A stretch of DNA of 64,000 bases, taken from Ascaphus truei. Lineage: Eukaryota; Chordata; Amphibia; Anura; Ascaphidae. A program made the translations under genes and the position numbers. A model generated the notes under the pieces. That model did not search any database. It was given only the letters and a program-made list of their open reading frames with translations, and was not told the origin of the DNA. The stretch lies in assembly GCA_036426205.1 (NCBI GenBank), contig CM071586.1, forward strand, positions 8,529,114-8,593,113, read 5' to 3'. Position 1 is the stretch's first letter, and each line of letters begins with the position of its first letter. This document shows, one piece after another, positions 33,712 to 45,169 of the stretch.

Positions 33712-36453
33712 TCTTGCTCCCACTTGATATCTGATGCTGGATCCTACCTGCAGCTCCCCTCACTCCGCTTCTCCCTGCTAATTCCGTAACCTGTCCGAGG
33801 ACACCTTAGATGAGGGCGCATCTGCCTGACCACTGGTCTCCCCCATTACTGGGGATGGTCAGGTTGCCTGGTGCAGATGCACCCCACCTCTCCTGGACTG
33901 GAAGGTAACTCTGGGGTGGTCTAAACTTTGCCACAACCCCTGGTACCCCCGCCATAGCCAAGGCTGCACAACAGTGGAGGTTAATACTGCCGAGTCCCCT
34001 TGATGCATGCCGCCAGGTAGGGTGAAGCCGGCTGCCTACAAGCTGCCCTTTTCTCTTCCCTCCCTGAGAACTGATGCCTGGTCTACCTAACCTGCACCTC
34101 CTCAAAAACCCCCATCCACTCCGCTTCTCCCCTAGCTAATCCTAACTTGGATCCTAGGGCGGATCATGTTCCCTAGATGAGGCACATCCTCCCCTGACAC
34201 GTCCCCGAATTACCGGGGGATGAAGCTCGTCGGTTTTGTGCGTGAAGATCACCCACCTTAACTCCTGGCTGCAGGTAATCTGGGGTGAGTCTAACTTTGC
34301 CAAAACTCCTGGTACCGGTGCCAGCCCATCATAGCAAGGCTTCACACCGTGGGCGGCTCTTAACTGAGAAGTCCCTTGCTGCTCCTTGCCCAAGGTAATG
34401 GGGAAAGCCTGGTGCCCTACCAAGCTGCTTATCCTTCACCTTCCCCTATGGTAACCCTAATCTGTTGCCCCCCCCGGTTACCCCTATAGGGAACACACAT
34501 GGTTACAGTCTTAGGGAAAAATAAGTGCAGAGGTCGAGTCTAGCGACTTTGGTCTGGCTTACCTGCTGGTCCCCGCAGAGATTGGACCGACTTCGTTGCG
34601 TCCCAATTGCAAGGGGGAGAGGGTGAAGAAGGGCACGCGCCATGGAGGAATCCGCCGGTAGCGGGAACTGCGAAGCAGGTACCCAAGAGCTGATGATTAG
34701 GGGATCGCCAGGCGTGAGAGTGTAGGTGGCTCGTGTCATCGCTGGAAATCGTATCGACCGACGTCCGCAAACAATGTGAAACCCCACCTCCCGCACCACC
34801 CCCAACCCTCCCCCCAAATAAAATTGCATGCGGAGGATCACGTGGGGATGGCTCCTCACCGTTTTCCGCCGTTACTCGCCTTGAGACCTGGCTGTCTTTC
34901 GCTATGTATGCAGGAATGGTTCCCCACCGGTTTAAGGGCAGGTTGTATTAGGATCTCTCGCAGTTGAAATGCGCCGTCTAGGTTACAGGAGTCCCAAAGA
35001 GGCGAGGTTTCTCGGGTCGCCGACCGGACGCTGGGCGGGAGCCATCAGAGAGATGCCCACTAACTGGGTCATCTTTCCCGCAGTCGTGAGCGCTGGCTCT
35101 GAGGGGCTTCTTCGCCGGAACCGCGACCATGGTCAGGGCTCTGGGCATATCTGTTGGCCCATTTGTAGGGCCTTGCTGTAGCGCCAGCAGAGCTGGTGTT
35201 GCTCTCGGTGCAGCACCAGTGGCTACTCCACCCCTGAAGAGGGACAAGGAAGTATCAAACGCGCGGAGTTGCCTGAGCGCCCGGAGCTCATTCCCAGAGA
35301 TTCGCAGCCGCTCACCCGAAGGGGCACTATCGCACGGCAGATTTGAGCCGGATCAGGGATATGGAAGAGTCGAAAATGCCGTGGTTACCGACTGCTGAGG
35401 GAACTGGCCCAGCGTCTCCCGGGCAACCAGCCGGAGGCAGGATTGCACTGTCCCACGCGCCTCTATCAGCCACTAAAGCAGGAACTGGGTCCATTCGCCA
35501 GGAACCGTCTTGCCCAACGACCACACCAGTGTGCTAGTCTTTAGGAAAATGGAGCGGCCACCGAACGGCGGTTACCCTCTCCTGGTGCAAGACTTCTGTG
35601 GTCTCCGAGACCACCCGCTCCCTCCACAAGTCTCTGACGTCCGGAGCTGGGGTCCATTTCCCTGCTCTCCGGGGTTTTGATGGGGTACAGCAGCTGCAGC
35701 TGTGGATCTTTGCTCAGCTGCCCGGGTTTCATGCTATCTCATGATGTTCTTTCTAGCCTGGCTGTCTGCTGGTCCCCGCGCAGACTTGCTGCATCCTCCG
35801 GTCTCGGTGCCCGGCTCCATCGCAGTTCAGAAGGGCGGGGTTTGGTTATGGAGGAAAGAATTCTCTCACAAAGAGGGGAAAGTGAGGGAGGTGCCATATC
35901 TTGGTTATATGTTGTTACACTGTGTGTTCAAATATCTTAGTCCCAGGAACTTGCCATTACCATCAAGTTCCCACTGTATCACAGTATCCCGCAGAATACT
36001 AGATAATACAGGTCCAGTTCAATCCCGCCAGCTGCCACCAGTTATACAAACCTTGACGATGCTTATGACAGGCTGTATTTTACACAAAATATATTAAAAT
36101 ATATAGTAGTGGGTCTGAACTGGCAAGAGAACTTGATATGATAACAATATAGTGTATTTCGTGATAAAAGTGAAACACACAGATTATAAAAAATAACAGG
36201 CAAAAATTGGACACTTACTTAAAGATAGGAAATGATGAAACAGTCCCAGCTGGACTGGCAGTTCATACAGCAATCATCCCAAGACATTGCATAACATTTC
36301 TCTCGCAGTCAGGTAGCAATTCAGATGATATCAGAAGACAATGGTAAGGGGTGACTGACTTATAAATAATTTTAACCCTTCTTTCCACTCACGGCGCTGA
36401 GCCGTCTAGCAAAAGCCTTGCTTTTGAAGCTGATTTTGGACTTCCAGTGTTTA
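33712..36453 (+). repeat. Unclassified 2.7-kb repeat, copy A2
   Basis: Second copy of the repeat at 24.7-27.3 kb: 330-base units at about 33,735 and 34,080, a GC-rich middle, and an AT-rich end with GATTATAAAAAATAACAG and CCAGCTGGACTGGCAGTTCA. Compared with A1 it has many extra single bases, raising its length by about 220 bases. It ends directly at the first 2.57-kb tandem unit. Confidence 0.75.
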
Positions 36454-39025
36454 GGGTGAAATATCACACTTAAACTGGTCAGTCCTTTGGTCCCTGGGCA
36501 AGCATAAACATTAGGCAATTTAGTCTTTGATGACCAGGCTATGTAAATTACAGAGGATGTTCTTCCTGCTTATTACCATAACAGCATAGAACCAAAATTT
36601 CATATATACTATACTTCATAACTTCAGTTTTCGTAGTAACTATGGCAGCGAAATATTAATACATTCCGTCACGCCTGGCGCTCCAAAGAGAAAAATATAC
36701 AGTGTAATATAAACTTAAGGGAGAATTAATATCGGCTTTAGTAGCTGTTAGATATCAAGTGTTTAGACTCATCAGGTGGGCTTGGTCTCACGAATACAAC
36801 ATAGTAACTCTTAGCATGTTCAGCCAAGGAATAAACAATCACAGACCGGGCGCGCAATAGGTCCAAAAAAAAGAGTAAAAGTAAAGTCCAATGGTTGTAA
36901 ATGTCTTATGGTGATGGGTATCTGTTGATAGATGGGATATTCCGCCTTCTTCAAGACGTACTCCATGTACATAATCAGAAAAAGAGACAAAAGAAAAACA
37001 CAGCAGGGGGAAAAACATATGAGGAGAAAAAGTGGACAAACAAAACAAGACAAACACACAAAAACAAGAGGCGACGTAATTGAAAAATAATCGCAGCTAT
37101 AGAAACACCCACTGGCGGGCTGGGTGGAAGCGCCGAGGAATCTCTCTCAAGCTATTTCTGTGACAAACGTCAGCAAGTCCTCTTGCCACACTGCACAATG
37201 AAAACTTCTGACAAACAGCCAAACGCGTTTCGTTGGCGCATGAGGCCTCGAGGAAACCTGCCACTGGGGCAAGTTGGCCAAAGTGTTCCGACCTGCTCGG
37301 AACCCGTATCTATGGGGGTTTCCCGTGTAGGGAAGATGGTGAGAAATAGAGAGGTCTGGAGTTGGAGATTGAGTAGCAGAGGAGAGAGACCGGGAGGTCC
37401 GTGCTGTGGACGGAGCTGCAACCGGAACAACATACATCCTATCCTCTGCCTATGATCTGTGGCATTTCTGTAGTAGGAATTTGTCTTGTTTTTTGTTCCA
37501 GCATGTTTCATCGTATTGTGCACTATGATGTTTCTTTTTTCTTTTTTGATTAAGTACATGTATAGTAAGTCTTGAAGAAGGCTGGAATATCCCTCATATC
37601 AACAGATACCCATCACTAGAGACATTGACACCATTGGACTGTTACTGTTCCCTTTGGACTATTGCGGCGCCGGTCGTGTATTGTTTATTTTTTGGTTTGT
37701 TCACTAACTGTGTCTGGAGTTAGTTTACCTGGCCAGCCTATGTTATATATATATTTAGTGTAGAAATCACTCTATTTACACCAACATATGGTAATGCTAT
37801 CACTTTTAGCGCTTATACACCGTATTTTTGTCATGTTCACCAAGGACATCTCATAATATTCTATATTTAATAGGTCACTCATTTGTCTGATTCTACTTGG
37901 TAGCCCACCCTGGCAGGATACCTGGGTTGTAAGTGTGAGTTTTCAACGCTCACAACCCACTCAGTTCCTGGGTTCCCGCATATAAACAATTAGGTAATTA
38001 GCCTTTGATCACCAGTCCATAGGTGTCAAAACATTGGTTGTTCTGGTATGGATAACATTTGTTCCTTAATGCATTACAAAGGCAGGCAGAAACAATAGCA
38101 TCGGCCTGTACATTCTTTTTAAAAACGCATCAGAAAAGGCACTATGCAAAAAGAATGGCCCAGGACAAAGTTTAATAATAGGTGTGTTTTGGGGGGGTTG
38201 GGGGGGGGGTTCACGAGGCTGCACACCAACAATCAGGGTGTTGGTATCACGTTGCTAAATTAGCAGTTCGTAAGGAACGGCTCCTGTATTCAGCACTGCA
38301 TATAATATAAACCATTAGACAGCCCGTGTGTGTGTTGCAGGACACTGGTCCAGAAACCAATACATTCTTACAGGGGGTAAGTATTTAGACGGCTGAAAAT
38401 GACGAGCACCTGAAAACGGGCATGGAAAAATGCGCGGGAAAAAGGGATAAGGCAAAGATTTAACATTAACCCTTTCTCGCAGCAAAAACCTAGTGTATGT
38501 GGTGAGTGCAAAACACCAGGATACCACAATACAGTTTACACGAGGGGAATATACATCTTCATGTTCTAACAAGGGGTTAAATACACATTTCTGGACCTCA
38601 GCCCAGTTAACCCCTTGTCTCCCTGGTGAGGTTAGAGGGTGGCCAATTGGGTGAACCCCTTTAATCCCGCGGCAAATCCTCCAACCGAACGTCACAGACA
38701 CACAAACCTTTCCCTCACTCCTCTGTACGGAGCTCTCTGCAGGACAGGGTGGGGAGAAGTCAGTGCCTTGCTTGTGTGTCTGTCCATCACCTCCCCTGTT
38801 AAAACAATTTCACTCTTTGTAAATGAAACCTGAAGCGTGATGGGGAGCGAAAAAACTTGGCAAGCTGCCAAAAATTCCGGGCCATTACTGATTGGAGAAT
38901 GCCCCGGAACAAATTTCTTAACCAATAAGAGGACAGCGAGGAGGATTTCAAAATGCCCGGAATTTTACAATTCTACCCTTCCCCCCTCATCACCGCTACG
39001 TGAGGAACGCCATGACACGGCTCCT
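36454..39025 (+). repeat. Tandem 2.57-kb unit 1
   Basis: Begins GGGTGAAATATCACACTTAA and repeats, in the same orientation, as the next unit 2,572 bases downstream. Contents in order: a leader, a foldback insertion (36,831-37,831), a spacer, the 0.67-kb repeat (38,025-38,700), and an end segment with GGGCCATTACTGATTGGA. A direct diverged copy of the leader word CAGTTCCTTTGGTCCC lies near 37,960 inside the unit. No coding sequence. Confidence 0.85.
36831..37831 (+). mobile_element. Foldback element with 16-bp target duplication, in unit 1
   Basis: Arms at about 36,831-37,062 and 37,468-37,693 share AATAAACAAT, GACCGG and GGGTATCTGTTGATA in opposite orientations. The roughly 400-base loop contains AAACGCGTTTCGTTGGCGCA. 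A unique tail holds TTTTAGCGCTTATACACCG. CATGTTCAGCCAAGGA at 36,815-36,830 recurs as CATGTTCACCAAGGA at 37,832-37,846 (one base missing). The plan matches the elements at 14.9 and 45.2 kb. Confidence 0.75.
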
Positions 39026-41515
39026 GGGTGAAATATCACACTTAAACTGGTCAGTTCCTTTGGTCCCTGGGCAAGCATAAACAATTAGGCAATTTAGTCT
39101 TTGATGACCAGGCTATGTAAATTCCAGCAGGATGTTCTTCCTGCTTATTACCATAACAGCATAGAACCAAAATTCCATATATACTATACTTCATAACTTC
39201 AGTTCAGTAGTACTTACTGGCATGCGCGAAATATTAATACATTCCGTCACGCCTGGCGCTCCCAAAGAGACCAAATATTACAGTGTAATATTAAACTTAA
39301 GGGAGATATTAATATCTGGCTCTTAGTAGCTGTTAGATATCAAGTGTTTAGACTCATCAGGTGGGGCTTGGTCTCACGAATACACATATGTAACTCTTAG
39401 CATGTTCAGCCAAGGAATAAACAATACAGACCGGCGCCGCAATAGTCCAAAGGAAACAGTAAAGTCCAATGGTGTAAATGTCTCTGGTGATGGGTATCTG
39501 TTGATATGATGGGATATTCCAGCCTTCTTCAAGACGTTACTCCATGTACATAATCAGAAAAAGAGACAAAGAAAACACATCATGGTGCAACAATACAGAT
39601 GATAACATGCTGGACAAACAAAACAAGACAAACACTACATAAAACAAGTAAGGCTGACTATATTAACTATATATATATTCTGACTATATAAACACCTCAC
39701 TGGGGGCGGGTGGAAGCGCCGAGAATCTCCTCTCCAAGCTATTTCTGTGACAAACGTTCAGCAAGTCCTCTGCCACACTGCACAATGAAACTTCTGACAA
39801 ACAGCCCAACGCGTTTCGTGCGCATGCGCACCCCTGAAGAACGCCCCCAGTGAGGTGTTTCCGGTGGAAGGTTGATTGGCAGCCCCTGGAGAGCTCCAGA
39901 GTCGCTTGGAGTGACGAACTTCCGGTCGCAGAGTGAGAGAGACCCTGGGAGGTCACGTGCTCGGACGGAGCTGCAACCGGACAACATACATCCTATCCTC
40001 TGCCTATGATCTGTGGCAGTTCTGTAAGTAGGATTTGTCTTGTTTTGTTTGTCCAGCATGTTATCATCTGTATTGTTGCACTATGATGTTTTCTTTTTCT
40101 CTTTTTCTGATTAAGTACATGTAGTAACGTCTTGAAGAAGGCTGGAATATCCCATCATATCAACAGATACCCATCACTAGAGACATTTACACCATTGGAC
40201 TTTATTGTTCCCTTTGGACTATTGCGGCGCCGGTCTGTATTGTTTATTTTTTGGTTTGTTCACTAACTGTGTCTTGGAGTTAGTATTACCTGGCAGCCTA
40301 TGTTTATATATATTTTGTAGTGTAGAATCACTCTATATCACCACACTATATGGTTAATTGCATTCACTTTTAGCGCTATATACACCGTATTTTTTTCATG
40401 TTCAGCCAAGGACATCTCATAATATTCTTATATTTAATAAGGTCACTCATTCTGATTTTCTCCTTGGGTAGCCCCAACCCTGGCAGGATACCTGGGTTTG
40501 TAAGTGTGAGTTTCAACGCTCACAACCCACTCAGTTCCTGGGTCCCGCATAAACAATTAGGTAATTAGCCTTTGATCACCAGCTCATAGGTGTCAAAACA
40601 TTTGGTTCTGGTATGGATAACATTTGTTCCTTAATGCATTACAAAGGCAGGCAGAACACAATAGCATCCGGCCTGTACATTTTAAAACTGCATCAGAAAG
40701 GCACTTTATCAAAAATATATGTTTCCCTTATGACAAAGTTATATTTTTAATAGGTGTGCTCTTGGGGGGTTACCCTGAGGCTGCACACCAACAATCAGGG
40801 TGCTGGCTCACTCTGTTCCTAAATTAGCAGTCTTAATGGAATGGCTCCTGTTATTCAGCACTGCATATAATATTAACCTCCTCTTAGCCCCAGTGTGTGT
40901 GTTGCAGACACTGGTCCAGAACCAATACATTCTTTTACAGGGGGATAAGTATTTAGACGGCTGAAAAATGGAGCATGAAAAGGCAGGAAAAAGGGAACAA
41001 CGGGCTATAGTCACTATTTTAACATTAACCCTTTCCCTCCCGCAGCAACCCTAGTGTATGTGTGAGTGCAAACACCAGGATAACACAATACAGTTACACA
41101 GGGGAATATACATCTTCATGTTATAACAAGGGTTAAATCACATTTCTGGACCTCAGCCCAGTTAACCCCTTGTCTCCCTGGTGAGGTTAGAGGGTGGCCA
41201 ATTGGGGTGTAACCCCTTTAATCCCGGGCCAAATCCTCACGAACGTCACAGACACACAAACCTTTCCCTCACTCTCCTGTACGGAGCTCTCTGCAGACAG
41301 GGTGGGGGAGAAGTCAGTGCCTTGCTTGTGTGTTCTGTCCAATCACCTCCCCTGTCTAAATACAAATTTCACTCTTTGTAAATGAAACCTGAAAGCTGAT
41401 TGGCTGAAAAACTTGGCAAGCTGCCAAAAATTCCGGGCCATTACTGATTGGATAATGCCCGGAATTTTAACCAATCAGAGAGCAGGGATTTCAAAAATGC
41501 CCTGAATTTTACTGC
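39026..41515 (+). repeat. Tandem 2.57-kb unit 2
   Basis: Second unit of the tandem pair, with the same internal order as unit 1 and fewer apparent single-base insertions. It ends near 41,515 after CCCGGAATTTTAACCAATCA and ATGCCCTGAATTTTACTG. The 0.67-kb repeat lies at 40,590-41,262. Confidence 0.85.
39417..40396 (+). mobile_element. Foldback element with perfect 16-bp duplication, in unit 2
   Basis: Counterpart of the foldback at 36.8 kb, inherited through the tandem duplication. CATGTTCAGCCAAGGA at 39,401-39,416 is repeated exactly at 40,397-40,412. The loop carries CCCAACGCGTTTCGTGCGCA followed by TGCGCACC, which can form a strong hairpin. The tail contains TTTTAGCGCTATATACACCG. Confidence 0.78.
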
Positions 41516-43100
41516 TTTAGCCTATAATAGATAATATTTACTGTATTGTATTAGATAATAATTACTGTATTGTATTAGATAATTACTGTATTGAAAAAAT
41601 ATATATTATTCAACTCTTAATGCCGTTTTTAATGGGTTTCAAGAATCGTTTCATTTTGTAGCAGGTTTCGCCCACCTCCCAAACAGTGAAAGATCTTTGC
41701 AACACTTTCCTGTTTGTGATCATTTGTTGCCAATATTCCTAGCAGTTTGAGCTGTAAACTGTAACAATGTTACCTTAGTAATATAAGGATACATTGTAGC
41801 TGCTGAGTTACACTTACTGATGTAACCATTATGTTAGGTACACAATCAGGATTTTCACAGATTTATAACAGGTGCACCAAACGATCGCCAGCTTAGGTAA
41901 GAATGTAGAATTATACATTGCCACATGCTTTACATATACAAATTAAAAAAAAAAAGGGTTGGGGGGGGGGGGGGGGGATGTAGTATTGTTGCTTTAAGAA
42001 GATTAATAAACACAATCCCAGAAGCTCAAAACACCAAAACCCACCACATCATATATAAATATATTAGTGTCAAAAGGAGTGCTACTGAGCGTGGCCAAAT
42101 GTATACAAAAGACAGAAATGTCCAATGCTACATCCAATGTGACAAAAATACAGAGTATAATACTTCAATATTCTCGTTACGGGTCATTTAGTTAAACCCT
42201 TTGGCCAAAGCGTTATAAGCCTGCAAGCCACATAAAGGCATAACCAGTAAGCAGGTCCTAACACTGTGAAAATTTTCATTTACCTCTGCTGGAGGGAGAA
42301 TGACCGCAGTTGATCTGTCCACATAGTAACATGAAAAAAAAAACTGCTACTTTAAAAAGTGGGTGGGGTGAGCTTAAACCCTGGGAGGAGGGGCCACTAA
42401 ACTCCAAACAACTGATACAAGTTGAAAATATACTGTAAATACAAATATAGGATATCTGTCATCTAAATTCAGCATAAGTTGAACTTGATGGACGTGTGGC
42501 TTTTTTAACGTGATGGAACTATGGAACCATGTAACTTACTGCCCCACACCTTTGGAATGCCCTTACCCTCAATATCTGACTAGCAGCCTCTCTATCCACC
42601 TTTAAGACCCATCTAAAAATCCACCTCCTTAACAAAGCATATGGATAGCTCCGTGGCTGATAATATAGACCTCTTGCATTGACCTTGCAGACGCACTTAC
42701 CAGAATACCTTCCTACTGTCTCTGCACGTTCCTCCGACTTACCAATTAGATTGTAAGCTCTTTGGAGCAGGGACTCCTTTTCCTAATAAAATCAGTAAAA
42801 CTATTGTTTATTACGTATTTATTCAAATAGCAGTATTTTTGGTGATGCTGAAAATGTGGCCATTCACATAATATTCAGATAAACACAACAATTATTGGTC
42901 AAGAACCTAGTTTTGTTTACAAATACATTAAAACAGGATTTCTGTGTTCAGGGTGAAAATAGTACTATGTATAAATAACAACATTGGTCTGTGGCGCTGA
43001 TTTGATCAATTCTAGTTGTTTTTTGCTGTATATGCTAATCTATATTATTCTATTCGTAATGTTGCATCCTTTATTGTCTTATGCCTCCCAGGAGGGAGGA
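41516..43100. repeat. Dispersed repeats: LINE tails and a duplicated 215-base segment
   Basis: 41,516-41,600 has tandem TAGATAATAATTACTGTATT words and a G run lies at about 41,958-41,978. 42,106-42,320 matches 55,920-56,140. 42,440-42,540 is a CR1-like 3' tail with AAGTTGAACTTGATGGACG. 42,540-42,790 resembles a LINE C-terminus tail (ACCTTTAAGACCCATCTAAA, then TTAGATTGTAAGCTCTTTGG), a repeat common in anuran DNA. No gene here. Confidence 0.6.
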
Positions 43101-43104
43101 ATCT

Positions 43105-43313
43105 ATGCTCTGATTGGCTAACTTCAGGAGCGCGCCTCAAACGATTCTGGGAGTTGTGGTTCTGTAGCTTTCAGCCTTCCCAGCCTGGGATGGGGAGCCG
43201 GACTACAGCTCCCAGAAGACAATGCAGGAAAGTGAGATCACATGTCAGGAAGCAGCCAATCTGTGCAGAAGTTGACAGTGGTTGCACACAAAGGGCCTTA
43301 AAACTGCTTGCAG
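43105..43313 (+). promoter_or_regulatory. Candidate promoter and non-coding exon 1 of the zinc-finger gene
   Basis: Two ZNF143/THAP11-type motifs face each other: CTGGGAGTTGTGGTTCTGTA at 43,147-43,166 (reverse) and ACTACAGCTCCCAGAAGACA at 43,202-43,221 (forward). CCAAT boxes lie at about 43,111-43,120 (reverse, TGATTGGCTA) and 43,254-43,260 (AGCCAAT). No TATA box is placed. A good splice donor, CAG then GTAGGTG, follows at 43,313/43,314. Position about 1.1 kb before the first coding exon and motif content fit a zinc-finger gene promoter with an untranslated exon ending at 43,313. The transcription start is not determined. Confidence 0.6.
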
Positions 43314-43673
43314 GTAGGTGCTGAGCGTGATATCAGGCCTGGGATATTAAATCCTAATAGACAATGCAAACTGTCCCACTGATTTCTTTATCGGGATATT
43401 TATTGGGTTATTTAATTTGTAAAAATGAGCTCATGCATGATACTACTACGCTGCAATGCTGTGATAAGAAGGGAGACATGCAGGGAGGCAGAGCCACAGG
43501 GGACCACATCACACTTGTTGTTAAACTGTTGCAAATTCCTTAGAGATTGGGATAGGCGTTTTAATGCACACAAATTTGGTGTAAATGCAGATTTGTATAG
43601 ATTATTCAGGTCCATTTAGAACTAGACCACCCCACCCCCCACCCCACACCTTTACTGTAACTATAATTCTGTG

Positions 43674-43725
<52 letters not shown>

Positions 43726-44426
43726 ATATTTATATATATATATATATCTATATATCTCTCTCTCCTGGTCAAGGGGCTACTTTTCCTAATGTTTTGTTTC
43801 ATGTCTATAGCGCTTATTCACATTATGTCTCCTGTTATTTTGCTGTGTATTACTGCTGTGAAGTGCTATGTATATGGATGGTGCTATACAAATAAAGATC
43901 TACTTGTTTTTATATTTACCATAGTATATTGTGTTAGAGGGAATATATATATATATTATAATATTTATATTTTATTATAATATAATATTGTCAACTACAC
44001 TTTTGGACATATATCTTATTAGCGAAAACTGCAATGTAATGGTTTCAGACACAGGAAGGTGAAATTAGTTATGTTTCCACATAAATAATTAGGTTTAATT
44101 TAACTCCTTTGTCCCATCGGCTGTTGTTAATGGTGGAATGTAGCAATGTAACCTTACATTGTTTTAAATTGTTTTGTTTTCGCACTGCTATTTTCTTCAT
44201 AATAATAAAAAAAAAATTGATGGTGAGAAAATAAGTAGTTATGTTCTTTATATATAATCTTATTGTAATCAATATATCAATATTACGTCTCAAAATGACA
44301 GTGTCAATTTAAACTCCTCTGTCTCTCCCACACAGACAAAAAGGACCCGCAATTTTCAGCATCTGTCTCTCCTCATGCTGGATGATATAACATAACCGAA
44401 GAGGCCTCTATGTTCTTCCTCTGTAG
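43314..44426 (+). other. Intron 1 of the zinc-finger gene, with (GT)n and dispersed repeats
   Basis: Contains (GT)n at 43,676-43,720 followed by (TA)n to about 43,750. A short dispersed repeat tail with GTGCTATACAAATAAAGATC lies near 43,880-43,905, and AT-rich repeats at 43,940-43,990. No other exon seen. Confidence 0.5.
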
Positions 44427-44597
44427 GATAAGCCCACATCAATAACTGCTGTTGTCACCACGTAATAAAACCCCTTTTGCAAGGAGCACAGACAATATTT
44501 GGAGCATCTGACCAAAGCAATGAATAAGGACAAGAAGCAGATGACTGAGAGGATCCTGAATCATGCGCTGGAGATCATCTACCTGCTGACTGGAGAG
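44427..44597 (+). CDS. Frog C2H2 zinc-finger protein, first coding exon (finger-associated box)
   Basis: A strong acceptor (TTCTTCCTCTGTAG, AG at 44,425-44,426) opens the exon. The frame has an upstream stop at 44,466-44,468. The first ATG is at 44,520, so 44,427-44,519 is 5' UTR. The coding part is 26 residues: MNKDKKQMTERILNHALEII then YLLTGE. This matches the N-terminal box shared by many Xenopus zinc-finger proteins. The exon ends in phase 0 at GAG/gtgagc (44,597/44,598) and joins GAT TAT at 47,980. The protein is expected to be a nuclear DNA-binding regulator; the role of the box is not established from the sequence. Confidence 0.9.
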
Positions 44598-45155
44598 GTG
44601 AGCGCTGCTGGGGAAATTTTTAGCATTAAGCATCTCAGACTTAAACAGATTCTCGTGGCTTCAATCACTACTTTTTCTTAAAATGCCATTTGGTTCTAAG
44701 CACCCAACATCTCCCAGATTTTGGACATTTAAGGTTTGCCAGCTCTGATTCACTGCTAACCCCTTCACGCAGGGACATCCCTTCATACAGGGACATGTAG
44801 ATCATCCCTTTTTTGAGATACTTTGAGAGGCACTGTCCAGGGATAGAAGCAGTTGGGAAAAACTCAGGAGCAGGTACAATGACAGATATGGTTGTGCAGA
44901 AGATGAAGAATACAGAGTCAGATGAGGATTTGGGATGTGCTTGGGTTTCATGTCTGTAAACTGACAGCCTGGACCGTGTAGTGTTTATGTAATTTATTTT
45001 TATAGCAGGTTTTCACAATCCATTATTTGTATGCACATATGAGCCCCAAGACTATGTACATTTTGGAGGTCATAATATAAGGTCAATTATGAGACAGTTG
45101 GAGTGAGTTGATCACTGCAAACTTTGTATGTTTGGTGCAGTGAAGGCAATGATAC
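44598..45155 (+). other. Intron 2, first part; nothing recognised
   Basis: Moderately AT-rich intron sequence ending at the target duplication of the next foldback element. No exon or defined repeat was seen. Confidence 0.5.
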
Positions 45156-45169
45156 ACTGGACACTGTAG

